From NCBI GenBank assembly GCA_900543205.1, contig UQQM01000030.1:1-20789 (forward strand): 20,789 nucleotides of DNA. Reading direction: 5' to 3'. Below are positions 6,338 to 13,671 of this stretch, in pieces. A program made the translations under genes and the position numbers. How positions within the stretch are numbered: the first letter of the stretch is position 1; the number at the start of each line of letters is the position of its first letter. This DNA comes from an uncultured Bacteroides sp. Its GTDB lineage: Bacteria > Bacteroidota > Bacteroidia > Bacteroidales > UBA932. Below the pieces are notes generated by a model. The model saw only the letters and a list, made by a program, of their open reading frames with translations, was not told the DNA's origin and made no database searches.

Positions 6338-8470
6338 ATGCCCGCGAAGAAGATAAAGAAGACCATAGAGAGGGATGTGAGCTGGATGTATTTCAACCAC
6401 CGCATCCTCCAGGAGGCGCAGAGGCCGGAGGTGCCCCTGCTGGAAAGGCTCAGCTTCGTGGGAATCTATTCCAACAATCTCGACGAGTTCTTCCGCGTGC
6501 GCGTCGCTACGCTGAGCCGCATCGCCGAGAACGACCACAAGTTCCTCAAGGACGAGGTCTCCGCAGCCAAGAAGACGCTCAAACAGATTTCGAAGCTGTA
6601 TGCTGAATACGACGAGGAGTTCACGAGGACCGTGGACTCAATTTTCTCGGAGCTCGCGTCCGCCGGTCTGAGGCTGGTCGACGAGACCGGGCTGGACGGC
6701 ACGCAGCAGCGCTGGGTGGAGAATTTCTTCAACGACAATATCGCCGGAGTCACTTCGCCGATATGGATGAACAAGGTTGACGACCTCAACCTCATAGCCG
6801 ATTCGGCGCATTATCTTGCAGTCCGTCTTGCGCGCTCGGAAGGAGAGAAGACGAGTTTCTCATACGCCGTGCTGCCCATCCCGACCGGACGTGTGGGACG
6901 TTACCACCGCATTCCGGACGATGCCGCCGGCAACGCCTGCGTGATAGCTCTCGACGACATACTGCGCCTCATGATGGGGAAGTTCTTCATCGGGCTGGAC
7001 TTCGACGCCTGGGAGGCATATTCCTTCAAGTTCACGAGGGACGCCGAGATGGAGCTGGACAACGACTTCAACGAGAGCAAGATGCAGAAGGTGCAGAAGG
7101 GACTGGCCTCCCGCCGCACCGGAGAGCCGCTGCGCGTGATGTATGACAGCGGCATGCCCAAGGACATGCTGCGCCGCGTGATGCGCAAGCTCAAGCTCTC
7201 TCCCTACGACACGGTCGTGCCGGGACGCCGCTACCATAATCACCGTGACCTTATGTCCTTCCCGGATTGCGGCAGGAGCGACCTCAAGTATCCGGAACGC
7301 CGTCCGGTCGACCGGCTGGCGGGATGGCGCGCCTCCATGGGAAGCGGAAGCCGTACGCCCGGCATCTTCGAGATAATCGCGGCCGCCGACCGCTTCATCC
7401 ATGTGCCCTATCATTCCTTCGACGCCTACCTCCAGCTGCTCCGCGAGGCCGCTGTGTCGCCGAAGGTCAAGTCCATAAAGATTTCTCTCTATCGTCTCGC
7501 CAAGAACTCCAAGGTCGTGGAGGCCCTGATTGCCGCCGCCCACAACGGCAAGCGCGTCACCGTGGTCATCGAACTGCTGGCCCGCTTCGACGAGGAGAGC
7601 AACATACACTGGAGCGGCAAGATGCGCGACGCCGGCATCGAGGTCATCTACGGGGTCGAGGGGCTCAAGGTCCACGGAAAGCTCACGCATATCAAGACCT
7701 CTTCGGGCAGCTATGCCGTCATAGGCACGGGCAATTTCCATGAAGGCAACGCGCGCAGCTACACTGACGTGCTGATGTTCACGGCGCGTCCCGAACTCGT
7801 CAGGGAGGTGGAGAAGGTGTTCGACTTCATCGCCTCTCCCTTCATCCCCATACGTTTCGGCGAGTTGCTCGTGGCTCCGAACTTCATGCGCCGCACGCTG
7901 ATGCGCCTGATACGCACGGAAACCGCCAATGCGAAGAAGGGGCTTCCGGCATACATCCGCATGAAGATCAACCATATCACCGACGAGGAGATGATAGACC
8001 TGCTCTACAAGGCTTCCGAAGCCGGCGTGCAGGTGGACATCGCGCTCCGGGGCAACTGCTCCATCATCGCCGGGCAGCGCGGATTCTCGGAGAACATACG
8101 CATCTGCGGCATCATCGACCGCTACCTGGAGCATTCGCGCATACTCATCTTCGCGAACGGCGGCAAGGAGAGCATATTCATAGGATCGGCCGACTGGATG
8201 CCCCGCAATCTCGACCACCGGGTCGAGGTGCTGGCTCCCGTGTACGACCCGGAGATAAAGGAGGAGATGCGCCGCATCGTGGACAGCGCGCTTGCGGACA
8301 CTGTCCAGGCCAGGGTGGTCGACGGGACGGGTGACAACAGGCTCCGCACAGCTGCCGACCTGCCCGCGTATCTCGACGGGAGCCTGCCCGGGCACGCGTT
8401 GCGTTCGTTCCGTTCGCAGGATGAACTTTACCGTCATTATTCCGAGGAGCAATCATGTACGCAGCAGTAG
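6338..8470 (+). CDS. ppk: Polyphosphate kinase 1
   Basis: Makes inorganic polyphosphate from ATP, reversibly. It has 710 residues, close to the usual PPK1 length. The N-terminal domain shows SWMYFNHRILQEA and NNLDEFFRVRVA. The two phospholipase-D-like catalytic halves carry KVHGKLTHIK, with His446 the likely phosphorylated residue, then GTGNFHEGNARSYTD, and EHSRILIF with the second active His599, then LDHRVEVLAPV. ATG 6338 is chosen because it lies just after the porin stop and begins MPAKKIKKTIERDVSW; a further upstream ATG (6284) would overlap the porin gene. It overlaps ppx by 16 nt, so the polymer-making and polymer-degrading enzymes are translationally linked. Confidence 0.96.
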   Translation: MPAKKIKKTIERDVSWMYFNHRILQEAQRPEVPLLERLSFVGIYSNNLDEFFRVRVATLSRIAENDHKFLKDEVSAAKKTLKQISKLYAEYDEEFTRTVDSIFSELASAGLRLVDETGLDGTQQRWVENFFNDNIAGVTSPIWMNKVDDLNLIADSAHYLAVRLARSEGEKTSFSYAVLPIPTGRVGRYHRIPDDAAGNACVIALDDILRLMMGKFFIGLDFDAWEAYSFKFTRDAEMELDNDFNESKMQKVQKGLASRRTGEPLRVMYDSGMPKDMLRRVMRKLKLSPYDTVVPGRRYHNHRDLMSFPDCGRSDLKYPERRPVDRLAGWRASMGSGSRTPGIFEIIAAADRFIHVPYHSFDAYLQLLREAAVSPKVKSIKISLYRLAKNSKVVEALIAAAHNGKRVTVVIELLARFDEESNIHWSGKMRDAGIEVIYGVEGLKVHGKLTHIKTSSGSYAVIGTGNFHEGNARSYTDVLMFTARPELVREVEKVFDFIASPFIPIRFGELLVAPNFMRRTLMRLIRTETANAKKGLPAYIRMKINHITDEEMIDLLYKASEAGVQVDIALRGNCSIIAGQRGFSENIRICGIIDRYLEHSRILIFANGGKESIFIGSADWMPRNLDHRVEVLAPVYDPEIKEEMRRIVDSALADTVQARVVDGTGDNRLRTAADLPAYLDGSLPGHALRSFRSQDELYRHYSEEQSCTQQ

Positions 8471-9363
8471 ACATAGGTTCCAACGCCGCCAGGCTGCTCA
8501 TCAAGAGCGTCTCCAGGGACAGTGGCGGCGGTTTCGTGTTCAAGAAGGAGTTTTTCTTCCGCTATCCGCTCCGTCTGGGGGAGGATGTGTTCATGAGCGG
8601 AAGGATAAGCAAGGAAAGGCGCAAGAAGACCATCACCTTCATCAAGGCGTGCAAGCGGATAATGGAGTTGTACAACGTGGTGCAGTACCGCTGCTGTGCG
8701 ACCTCGGCGATGCGTGACGCCGCGAACGGCAAGTCGCTCATCGCCGACATAAAGAAGGAGACGGGCATCGATGTTGAGATAATCAGCGGCTCCGAGGAGG
8801 CTGCGATAGTCTACGGCAACCATATCGAGCTGGCCGCGCGCCAGCAGGCCACCTGCGCCTACGTGGACGTGGGCGGCGGAAGCACCGAGATAACCCTGAT
8901 ACGCAAGGGGGTCAGGGAGAACGCCTGTTCATACAACATAGGCACCTTGAGGATGCTGCACCGCAGCGAGGACGCCAATTCCGAGGTGCTTGGACGTATC
9001 GCGGCCGACATGGGCGCTTTCGAGGCCGAATGCGGGCAGCCGGTGAACATCATAGGTTCCGGCGGCAACATCAACAAGCTCTACAAGCTGGCCGTCAGCC
9101 GCGGTCTGCAGGCGAACTGCGACGGCAGGCTCCTGGTGCCGGCGCTGAAGGACATACTCGGGCAGTTGAGGTGCATGGATGTGAAGGAGCGCATGGCGGA
9201 GTTCGACCTGAAGCCCGACCGCGCCGACGTGATAGTGCCGGCCGGCGACATCTTCGTCAATGTTGCCGACGCCTTGCATTCCGACTATGTGCTCGTGCCC
9301 TCGCTCGGTCTCGCCGACGGCATGGTCGAGCGCCTCTACATGGAGTTCAATTCCTGGAAGTAG
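8455..9363 (+). CDS. ppx: Exopolyphosphatase of the Ppx/GppA family
   Basis: Hydrolyses terminal phosphate from polyphosphate, or pppGpp in GppA members. It has 302 residues with the ASKHA/actin-like ATPase fold: phosphate-1 loop DIGSNAARLLI at 6-16, the stretch CCATSAMRDAANG near 82-94, EIISGSEEAAIVYGN near 108-122, and phosphate-2 loop YVDVGGGSTEITLI near 136-149. NIIGSGGNINKLYKLA follows at about 199-214. It lacks the C-terminal HD extension of the long E. coli Ppx, like many Bacteroidetes homologues. It overlaps ppk by 16 nt and is last in the operon; the repeat region with hairpins follows its stop. Polyphosphate rather than pppGpp as substrate is inferred from the neighbouring ppk. Confidence 0.92.
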   Translation: MYAAVDIGSNAARLLIKSVSRDSGGGFVFKKEFFFRYPLRLGEDVFMSGRISKERRKKTITFIKACKRIMELYNVVQYRCCATSAMRDAANGKSLIADIKKETGIDVEIISGSEEAAIVYGNHIELAARQQATCAYVDVGGGSTEITLIRKGVRENACSYNIGTLRMLHRSEDANSEVLGRIAADMGAFEAECGQPVNIIGSGGNINKLYKLAVSRGLQANCDGRLLVPALKDILGQLRCMDVKERMAEFDLKPDRADVIVPAGDIFVNVADALHSDYVLVPSLGLADGMVERLYMEFNSWK

Positions 9364-9408
9364 CCTGCCCCCGTCTGCGGCTACACTGCCTCCGTCAAGG
9401 TTCCGCTT

Positions 9409-9425
9409 CGCTTGCAAAGCAAGCG
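9409..9425. repeat. Small hairpin with AAA loop downstream of ppx
   Basis: CGCTTGC and GCAAGCG form a 7-bp perfect stem around AAA. It resembles the hairpin inside repeat copy B (9481-9497), which shares the TTGCAAAGCAA core, so it may be a partial extra copy of the same element. No T-run follows directly, so a role as a classic terminator is doubtful. Confidence 0.55.
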
Positions 9426-9436
9426 CAACTTTAAAG

Positions 9437-9512
9437 ATGCTCAACCTTCATTTCATTCCGGTTGGCAGCTTCGTTGGTTCGATTTGCAAAGCAAATCTCC
9501 CTGACACTCCGC
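9437..9512. repeat. Dispersed intergenic repeat, copy B
   Basis: Aligns with 1624-1699 in the same orientation at roughly 70% identity. Its hairpin is GATTTGC (9481-9487), loop AAA, GCAAATC (9491-9497), and the stem covaries with that of copy A. It lies between the convergent ppx and thioesterase genes. Confidence 0.7.
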
Positions 9513-9577
9513 TGCACCGCTGATGCGGTCAGCGCGGCCTATCCTCTCCGGATGCAGTTTGGCAACGGAGGCCAGAT

Positions 9578-10063
9578 TTACTCCGCGTCCTTCTCGAGTT
9601 CGCAGCCGCTGAAGAAGAAGTCGGACTTCGCCTTGTCCTGGGGGAAGGTGAAATAGGTCAGGTCGGCGGTGGTGCAGACCTTCCCGTCGTGGATTATGCT
9701 GCCCTGGAGGAACACGAGATTGTGCTTCATCTCCTTGAGCTTCACCCGTATTTCGAGTTTCACCCCGGGCCCCGCCGGCACGGTGTGGCGGTATCTGACG
9801 CTCATGTTGGAGGTCACCCCGGCGGTCTGCATCTTCCGGGTTATGTACCAGCCTGCTGTCTCGTCCAGCAAGGTGGCCTGGATGCCTCCGTGCACGGTGT
9901 TCAGCCAGCTCTGATAGTTCAGTCCGGGTTCCCAGAAAGAGACGATTTCGTCGCCGTCCTCATAGAATTCCATGTGCAGCCCCACGGGATTCCAGGGAGC
10001 GCACGCGAAACAGTTGTAGCCTTCGTCGTGAAGGTGGAGATATGGGTTCTTGATCTTGTCCAT
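9578..10063 (-). CDS. PaaI-type hotdog-fold thioesterase
   Basis: A protein of 161 residues in the 4HBT/PaaI thioesterase group, which hydrolyses acyl-CoA or related thioesters in the cytoplasm. The family motif is NTVHGGIQATLLDETAGW at 55-72, with the HGG turn (His58) and the acidic residues Asp67-Glu68 on the central helix. An N-terminal CFAC-x-x-NPVGL segment (Cys18, Cys21) is seen in this subfamily. It lies 12 nt downstream of the dipeptide epimerase gene on the same strand and is probably co-transcribed with it. The acyl substrate cannot be told from the sequence. Confidence 0.9.
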   Translation of the reverse strand: MDKIKNPYLHLHDEGYNCFACAPWNPVGLHMEFYEDGDEIVSFWEPGLNYQSWLNTVHGGIQATLLDETAGWYITRKMQTAGVTSNMSVRYRHTVPAGPGVKLEIRVKLKEMKHNLVFLQGSIIHDGKVCTTADLTYFTFPQDKAKSDFFFSGCELEKDAE

Positions 10064-10075
10064 TTCAAAAAAGAT

Positions 10076-11257
10076 TTATCGTTGCAATGGCGTCACACCT
10101 ATGCCGGGCTCCGGGCCCAGGGTGATTCTGCCGTCTTTCAGTTTCATTCCGCTGAAGCAGTCGTTCGCGATGAGCATGTTGCCGTCAAGGTCGGCCCAGC
10201 GCATCTTCGGGGAGAGCTGGGCGGCGGCGGAGATGGCCACCGAGGTTTCCGTCATGCAGCCTATCATGCAGTCCATGCCGAGCGCACCGGCGAGAGTGAC
10301 CATCTCCCGCGCCTCGTGCATGCCTCCGCACTTCATAAGCTTGATGTTGATGCCGCTGAACGCTCCGTGCAGGCCGGGGATGTCCGCCAGGCGCTGGCAC
10401 GACTCGTCAGCCACGACGGGCACCGGGCTCCTGGAGTTCACGTAGGCGTTGCCCTCAATGTCATCCCTGGGCATGGGCTGCTCTATCATCACGACCCCGT
10501 TCTCTGCGAGCCAGCAGGCCATCTCGGCGGCGTAGAACCGGTCCTTCCAGCCCTGGTTGGCGTCCACGTAGACGGGCGTGTCGGGGCGGATCTCCCGGAT
10601 GAGCCTTATCATCCTGCGGTCCTCGGCGTCCGTCTGCCCCAGTTTCACCTTCAGGAAATGCGACCAGGCAGCTTCCGAGGTCTTCTTCCTCACGATGTCG
10701 TCGGAGGCGTCGTAGCCTATGGTATAGCAAGTGAACGGGGCGTCCTGGGCATTGAAGCCCCAGATTCTCCACCACGGCTGCCCCATGACCTTGCCGAGCA
10801 GGTCGTGCAGGGCGATGTCCACCGAAGCCTTGGCGGCGCAGTTGCCCCCGGCGAGCGCGTCAACCCGGGCGAGTATGTCCTCCACGAGGAACGCGTCCCT
10901 GAAATCCGGCAGCACCTCGTCGCGCACCCTCCTCAGGAAGGCGTTCACGGAAGCGTGGCTCTCGCCAAGATAGGGAGGCATGGATGCTTCCCCGTAGCCG
11001 GTGAAGCCGCACCAGTGCAAGCGCGTGAGCACTATCGGCGTGCTGTCGCGCGAGGACCCCGATATGCTGAAAGTGTATTTCATCTCGGCGGTGAAGTCCT
11101 CCCATTCGAGCTCCAGCGGCCCTTCGGACGCCGTGCTTCCGCCGGAGAGGCCCCCTCCGGTCCGGACGATTCCGCCGGAGCATGAGGGCAGGGACCCGAG
11201 CGTCACGGCTCCGGCAGTCGCCAGCAGGCCGTCGCGTATGAATTTCCTTCTGTCCAT
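10076..11257 (-). CDS. Exported dipeptide epimerase (L-Ala-D/L-Glu epimerase-like), enolase superfamily
   Basis: Epimerises dipeptides such as L-Ala-D-Glu from peptidoglycan; the exact substrate is inferred from the family. It has 393 residues. Muconate-lactonizing-type catalytic residues are visible: KVK with Lys203 and Lys205, metal ligands Asp232 (VYVDANQGW), Glu259 (MIEQPMP) and Asp284 (VVADESC), and Lys306 (NIKLMK). The N-terminus MDRRKFIRDGLLATAGAV is a Tat signal, followed by a possible lipobox LPSC (Cys26) and a Gly/Ser-rich linker, so the enzyme is probably exported folded and perhaps lipid-anchored. ATG 11257 is preferred over ATG 11278, because a -7 box lies between the two. It leads a two-gene operon with the thioesterase. 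Confidence 0.92.
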   Translation of the reverse strand: MDRRKFIRDGLLATAGAVTLGSLPSCSGGIVRTGGGLSGGSTASEGPLELEWEDFTAEMKYTFSISGSSRDSTPIVLTRLHWCGFTGYGEASMPPYLGESHASVNAFLRRVRDEVLPDFRDAFLVEDILARVDALAGGNCAAKASVDIALHDLLGKVMGQPWWRIWGFNAQDAPFTCYTIGYDASDDIVRKKTSEAAWSHFLKVKLGQTDAEDRRMIRLIREIRPDTPVYVDANQGWKDRFYAAEMACWLAENGVVMIEQPMPRDDIEGNAYVNSRSPVPVVADESCQRLADIPGLHGAFSGINIKLMKCGGMHEAREMVTLAGALGMDCMIGCMTETSVAISAAAQLSPKMRWADLDGNMLIANDCFSGMKLKDGRITLGPEPGIGVTPLQR

Positions 11258-11264
11258 CGGAGGG

Positions 11265-11272
11265 CAAATATA
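11265..11272 (-). promoter_or_regulatory. -7 promoter box of the epimerase operon
   Basis: TATATTTG on the minus strand ends only 7 nt before ATG 11257. Transcription would start at or next to the start codon, so the mRNA would be leaderless or nearly so. It also rules against the upstream ATG at 11278. Confidence 0.55.
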
Positions 11273-11308
11273 CTCCATGTGGACGAATTTTCGTATATTC
11301 AGACGGAA

Positions 11309-11345
11309 TTTCTCCGGGCATGTTTATTGATGGATACCGGAGAAA
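11309..11345. promoter_or_regulatory. 9-bp inverted repeat between divergent genes
   Basis: TTTCTCCGG (11309-11317) and CCGGAGAAA (11337-11345) are exact reverse complements separated by 19 nt. They sit between the divergent epimerase and DUF2147 genes. This could be a paired operator or a leader hairpin for DUF2147; nothing in the sequence decides which. Confidence 0.45.
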
Positions 11346-11371
11346 CCCGGGAACATTAAAATATATCCGCC

Positions 11372-11818
11372 ATGAAGAAATTTTTTGTCATGCTGTGCTG
11401 CCTGTCGTTCGCAACGGCGGCCGCATTCGCCCAGAACAAGGCTGACGACATAATCGGGAACTGGTTCGCCGAACAGGACGGCGTGGAATCGTACGTGGCT
11501 ATAACGAAATCGCCGGACGGGACATACAAGGCCCAGGTCTACTGGGTCGAGAACAGCGTCCGTCCCGACGGGACCAAGGAACTCGACGTGAAGAACCCCG
11601 ACAAGTCGCTCAGGAGCGTGCCCGTTGACCAGATAGTGCTCTTCACCGGGCTCGAATTCAACGAGAAGAAGAACAGCTGGGGAGGCACCAGGATCTATGA
11701 CCCCACCCGGGGAATCAAGGCCAACGTGACCTGCTCGCTCACCGACGGAGGGAAGACTCTGAAGCTCCGGGGCAGCGTGCTCGGAATCGGGGAGACCGTC
11801 TACTGGACAAGGAAATAG
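11372..11818 (+). CDS. Secreted DUF2147 family protein
   Basis: A protein of 148 residues with a clear signal peptide (MKKFFVMLCC, hydrophobic run, cleavage after AFA near residue 20). The mature domain fits DUF2147: DDIIGNWFAEQDGVESYVAI near 25-44, YKAQVYWVEN near 52-61, and GGTRIYDPTRG near 109-119, ending in VYWTRK. It is a small beta-barrel-like periplasmic domain with no known catalytic role. The next gene begins directly after its stop codon (TAG then ATG), so it is probably first in a run of overlapping genes ending with hpf. Confidence 0.88.
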   Translation: MKKFFVMLCCLSFATAAAFAQNKADDIIGNWFAEQDGVESYVAITKSPDGTYKAQVYWVENSVRPDGTKELDVKNPDKSLRSVPVDQIVLFTGLEFNEKKNSWGGTRIYDPTRGIKANVTCSLTDGGKTLKLRGSVLGIGETVYWTRK

Positions 11819-12235
11819 ATGCCTGCGTCATCCGGAAGCACGGTCTGGGATCCTTTGCGCAAGAAGGAAGTTGCCGCCACGCCCGAAGAGCGTGTGCGGC
11901 AATGGTTCATCGTGCAGCTGCGCGACGTGTTCGGCGTCCCCATGCACATGATGATGAGCGAATGCGCGCTGCAGTTCGGGGAGAAGCGCTACCGGGCCGA
12001 CATACTGGTATACGACAGGAAGGGCGCCCCGCTCGCAGTGGTGGAATGCAAGCGGCCCTCGGTGGCGATTACGCCGGCGGTGGCGGAACAGGCCATGCGC
12101 TACAATGCGGCGCTCGGAGTGAAGTTCCTTGTTCTGACTAACGGAAATTTAACCTATCTTTACAGGCTGGAAGCCGGCCGCTTCGTGCCGTGCCCCACCA
12201 TACCCAGCTATGAAGAAATGCAATGCCTACGATAA
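11819..12235 (+). CDS. Stand-alone HsdR N-terminal-like (PD-(D/E)xK) protein
   Basis: A protein of 138 residues resembling the N-terminal nuclease domain of type I restriction HsdR subunits (HSDR_N family). The core shows RADILVYD with Asp61, then VVECKRPS with Glu76 and Lys78, and AVAEQAMRYN with Gln91, matching the D...ExK...Q pattern of the fold. No helicase domain follows, and there are no HsdM or HsdS genes nearby, so it is not part of a restriction system here. It starts right after the DUF2147 stop and overlaps the CCA-adding enzyme gene by 13 nt, suggesting co-translation. Such small proteins occur beside housekeeping genes in many Bacteroidetes; their role is not known to me. Confidence 0.85.
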   Translation: MPASSGSTVWDPLRKKEVAATPEERVRQWFIVQLRDVFGVPMHMMMSECALQFGEKRYRADILVYDRKGAPLAVVECKRPSVAITPAVAEQAMRYNAALGVKFLVLTNGNLTYLYRLEAGRFVPCPTIPSYEEMQCLR

Positions 12236-13671
12236 CATCCCAGTTTCTTGACAAGCCCATATTCCGAATAGTCTCCGAAGTCGCCGGCTCGATGGGCGTC
12301 CGCGCCTTCGTGATAGGAGGCTATGTGCGCGACTGCTTCCTCGGCCGCCCCTGCAACGACATCGACATAGTCGTGGAAGGCAGCGGCATAGACTTCGCCA
12401 TGGAGGTCGGCAGGAGGACCCGGCACAAGGTATCCTATTTCAAGAACTTCGGGACCGCTATGCTGCATCACGGCCCCGACGAGATAGAGTTCGTGGGGGC
12501 GCGGCGCGAATCCTACCGCCGCGAGTCACGCAAGCCCATAGTCGAGAACGGCACGCTGGAGGACGACCAGAAGCGCCGCGACTTCACCATCAACGCGATG
12601 GCGTTCTCGCTCCAGAAGGACAGCTTCGGCGAGCTGGTGGATCCGTTCGGAGGCATAAGGGACCTCGCCGACGGTGTGATACGCACGCCGCTCGACCCCG
12701 ACACGACCTATTCCGACGACCCCCTCAGGATGCTCCGCGCGGTCCGTTTCGCGACCAAGCTCTCGACCCCCGGACATGTCTTCCGCATCGTGCCGGAATC
12801 CATGGACTCCATGCGGCGCATGGCAGGCAGGCTGGACATACTCTCGAAAGAACGCATATCCGACGAACTCAACAAGATGCTGGCATGCCCGAGACCTTCG
12901 ATGGCGTTCCGCCTGATGGACGAGGCCGGTCTCCTGCAATATGTGCTGCCGGAGCTCGGAGCCCTCAAGCGTGTGGACAGCATCGACGGGAAGGGGCACA
13001 AGGACAATTTCGAGCACACGATGACCGTCCTCGACAACGTGGAGGGAGGCTCGAAGCCGCTGTGGCTCCGCTGGGCCGCGCTGCTCCACGACATAGGCAA
13101 GCCGTCCAGCAAGCGCTTCGACCCCGCCCAGGGCTGGACCTTCCACGGCCACGAGGTCATCGGGGCGCGCATGGTCCCGAAGATATTCAACCGCCTGAAG
13201 CTCCCCATAGACGAGATGAAATACGTCCAGAAGCTCGTGCGCCTGCACATGAGGCCTATCGCCCTGGTCGACAGCGAGGTCACCGACTCTGCCGTGAGGA
13301 GGCTGCTCTTCGACGCCGGCGACGACATCGACGACCTCATGCTGCTCTGCAACGCCGACATCACCTCGAAAAACGAGGCGAAGGTGGCCAGGATACGCGC
13401 CAATTTCGAGCTCGTGAAGCGGAAGCTGGTGGACGTGGAGGAGAAGGACGCGCTGCGCAACTTCAAGAACCCCATCAGCGGGGAATACGTGATGGAGCTC
13501 TACGGCCTGCCGCCCTGCAAGGAGATAGGACAGCTCAAGGAGATGGTCAAGGAGGCCATACTTGACGGAGTGATAGGCAACAACTTCGAGGAGGCCGATG
13601 CATATATGCGCCGCAGGGCCCCCGAACTGGGACTGAAGGAGGTGGAAGCCGATGCCGGAGGAGTATCTTGA
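12223..13671 (+). CDS. cca: CCA-adding tRNA nucleotidyltransferase with HD domain
   Basis: Adds or repairs the 3' CCA of tRNAs; needed here since neither the tRNA nor the tmRNA encodes CCA. It has 482 residues of the class II type. The polymerase head shows IGGYVRDCFLG at 31-41, the metal-binding pair Asp46/Asp48 in NDIDIVV, KRRDFTINAMAF near 117-128, and DDPLRMLRAVRFATKL near 166-181. An HD phosphohydrolase domain follows, with LLHDIGKPSSKRF from about 287 (His289, Asp290) and HGHEVIGARM about 20 residues later. It overlaps the HsdR_N-like gene by 13 nt and the Xer gene by 20 nt. Whether it adds all three bases or shares work with another enzyme cannot be told from this. Confidence 0.95.
   Translation: MPTITSQFLDKPIFRIVSEVAGSMGVRAFVIGGYVRDCFLGRPCNDIDIVVEGSGIDFAMEVGRRTRHKVSYFKNFGTAMLHHGPDEIEFVGARRESYRRESRKPIVENGTLEDDQKRRDFTINAMAFSLQKDSFGELVDPFGGIRDLADGVIRTPLDPDTTYSDDPLRMLRAVRFATKLSTPGHVFRIVPESMDSMRRMAGRLDILSKERISDELNKMLACPRPSMAFRLMDEAGLLQYVLPELGALKRVDSIDGKGHKDNFEHTMTVLDNVEGGSKPLWLRWAALLHDIGKPSSKRFDPAQGWTFHGHEVIGARMVPKIFNRLKLPIDEMKYVQKLVRLHMRPIALVDSEVTDSAVRRLLFDAGDDIDDLMLLCNADITSKNEAKVARIRANFELVKRKLVDVEEKDALRNFKNPISGEYVMELYGLPPCKEIGQLKEMVKEAILDGVIGNNFEEADAYMRRRAPELGLKEVEADAGGVS

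Noticed and set aside
6860..8452. Minus-strand reading frame of 530 codons opposite ppk
   Set aside because: It is a shadow of the polyphosphate kinase gene in GC-rich DNA; no recognisable domain.
9689..11185. Plus-strand reading frame of 498 codons across the thioesterase and epimerase genes
   Set aside because: It spans two well-supported opposite-strand genes and their gap, and has a shadow-like His/Val/Gly-rich composition.
11819..12235. Restriction-modification or other defence locus
   Set aside because: There is no methylase, specificity subunit or helicase, and the neighbours are tRNA and ribosome housekeeping genes.
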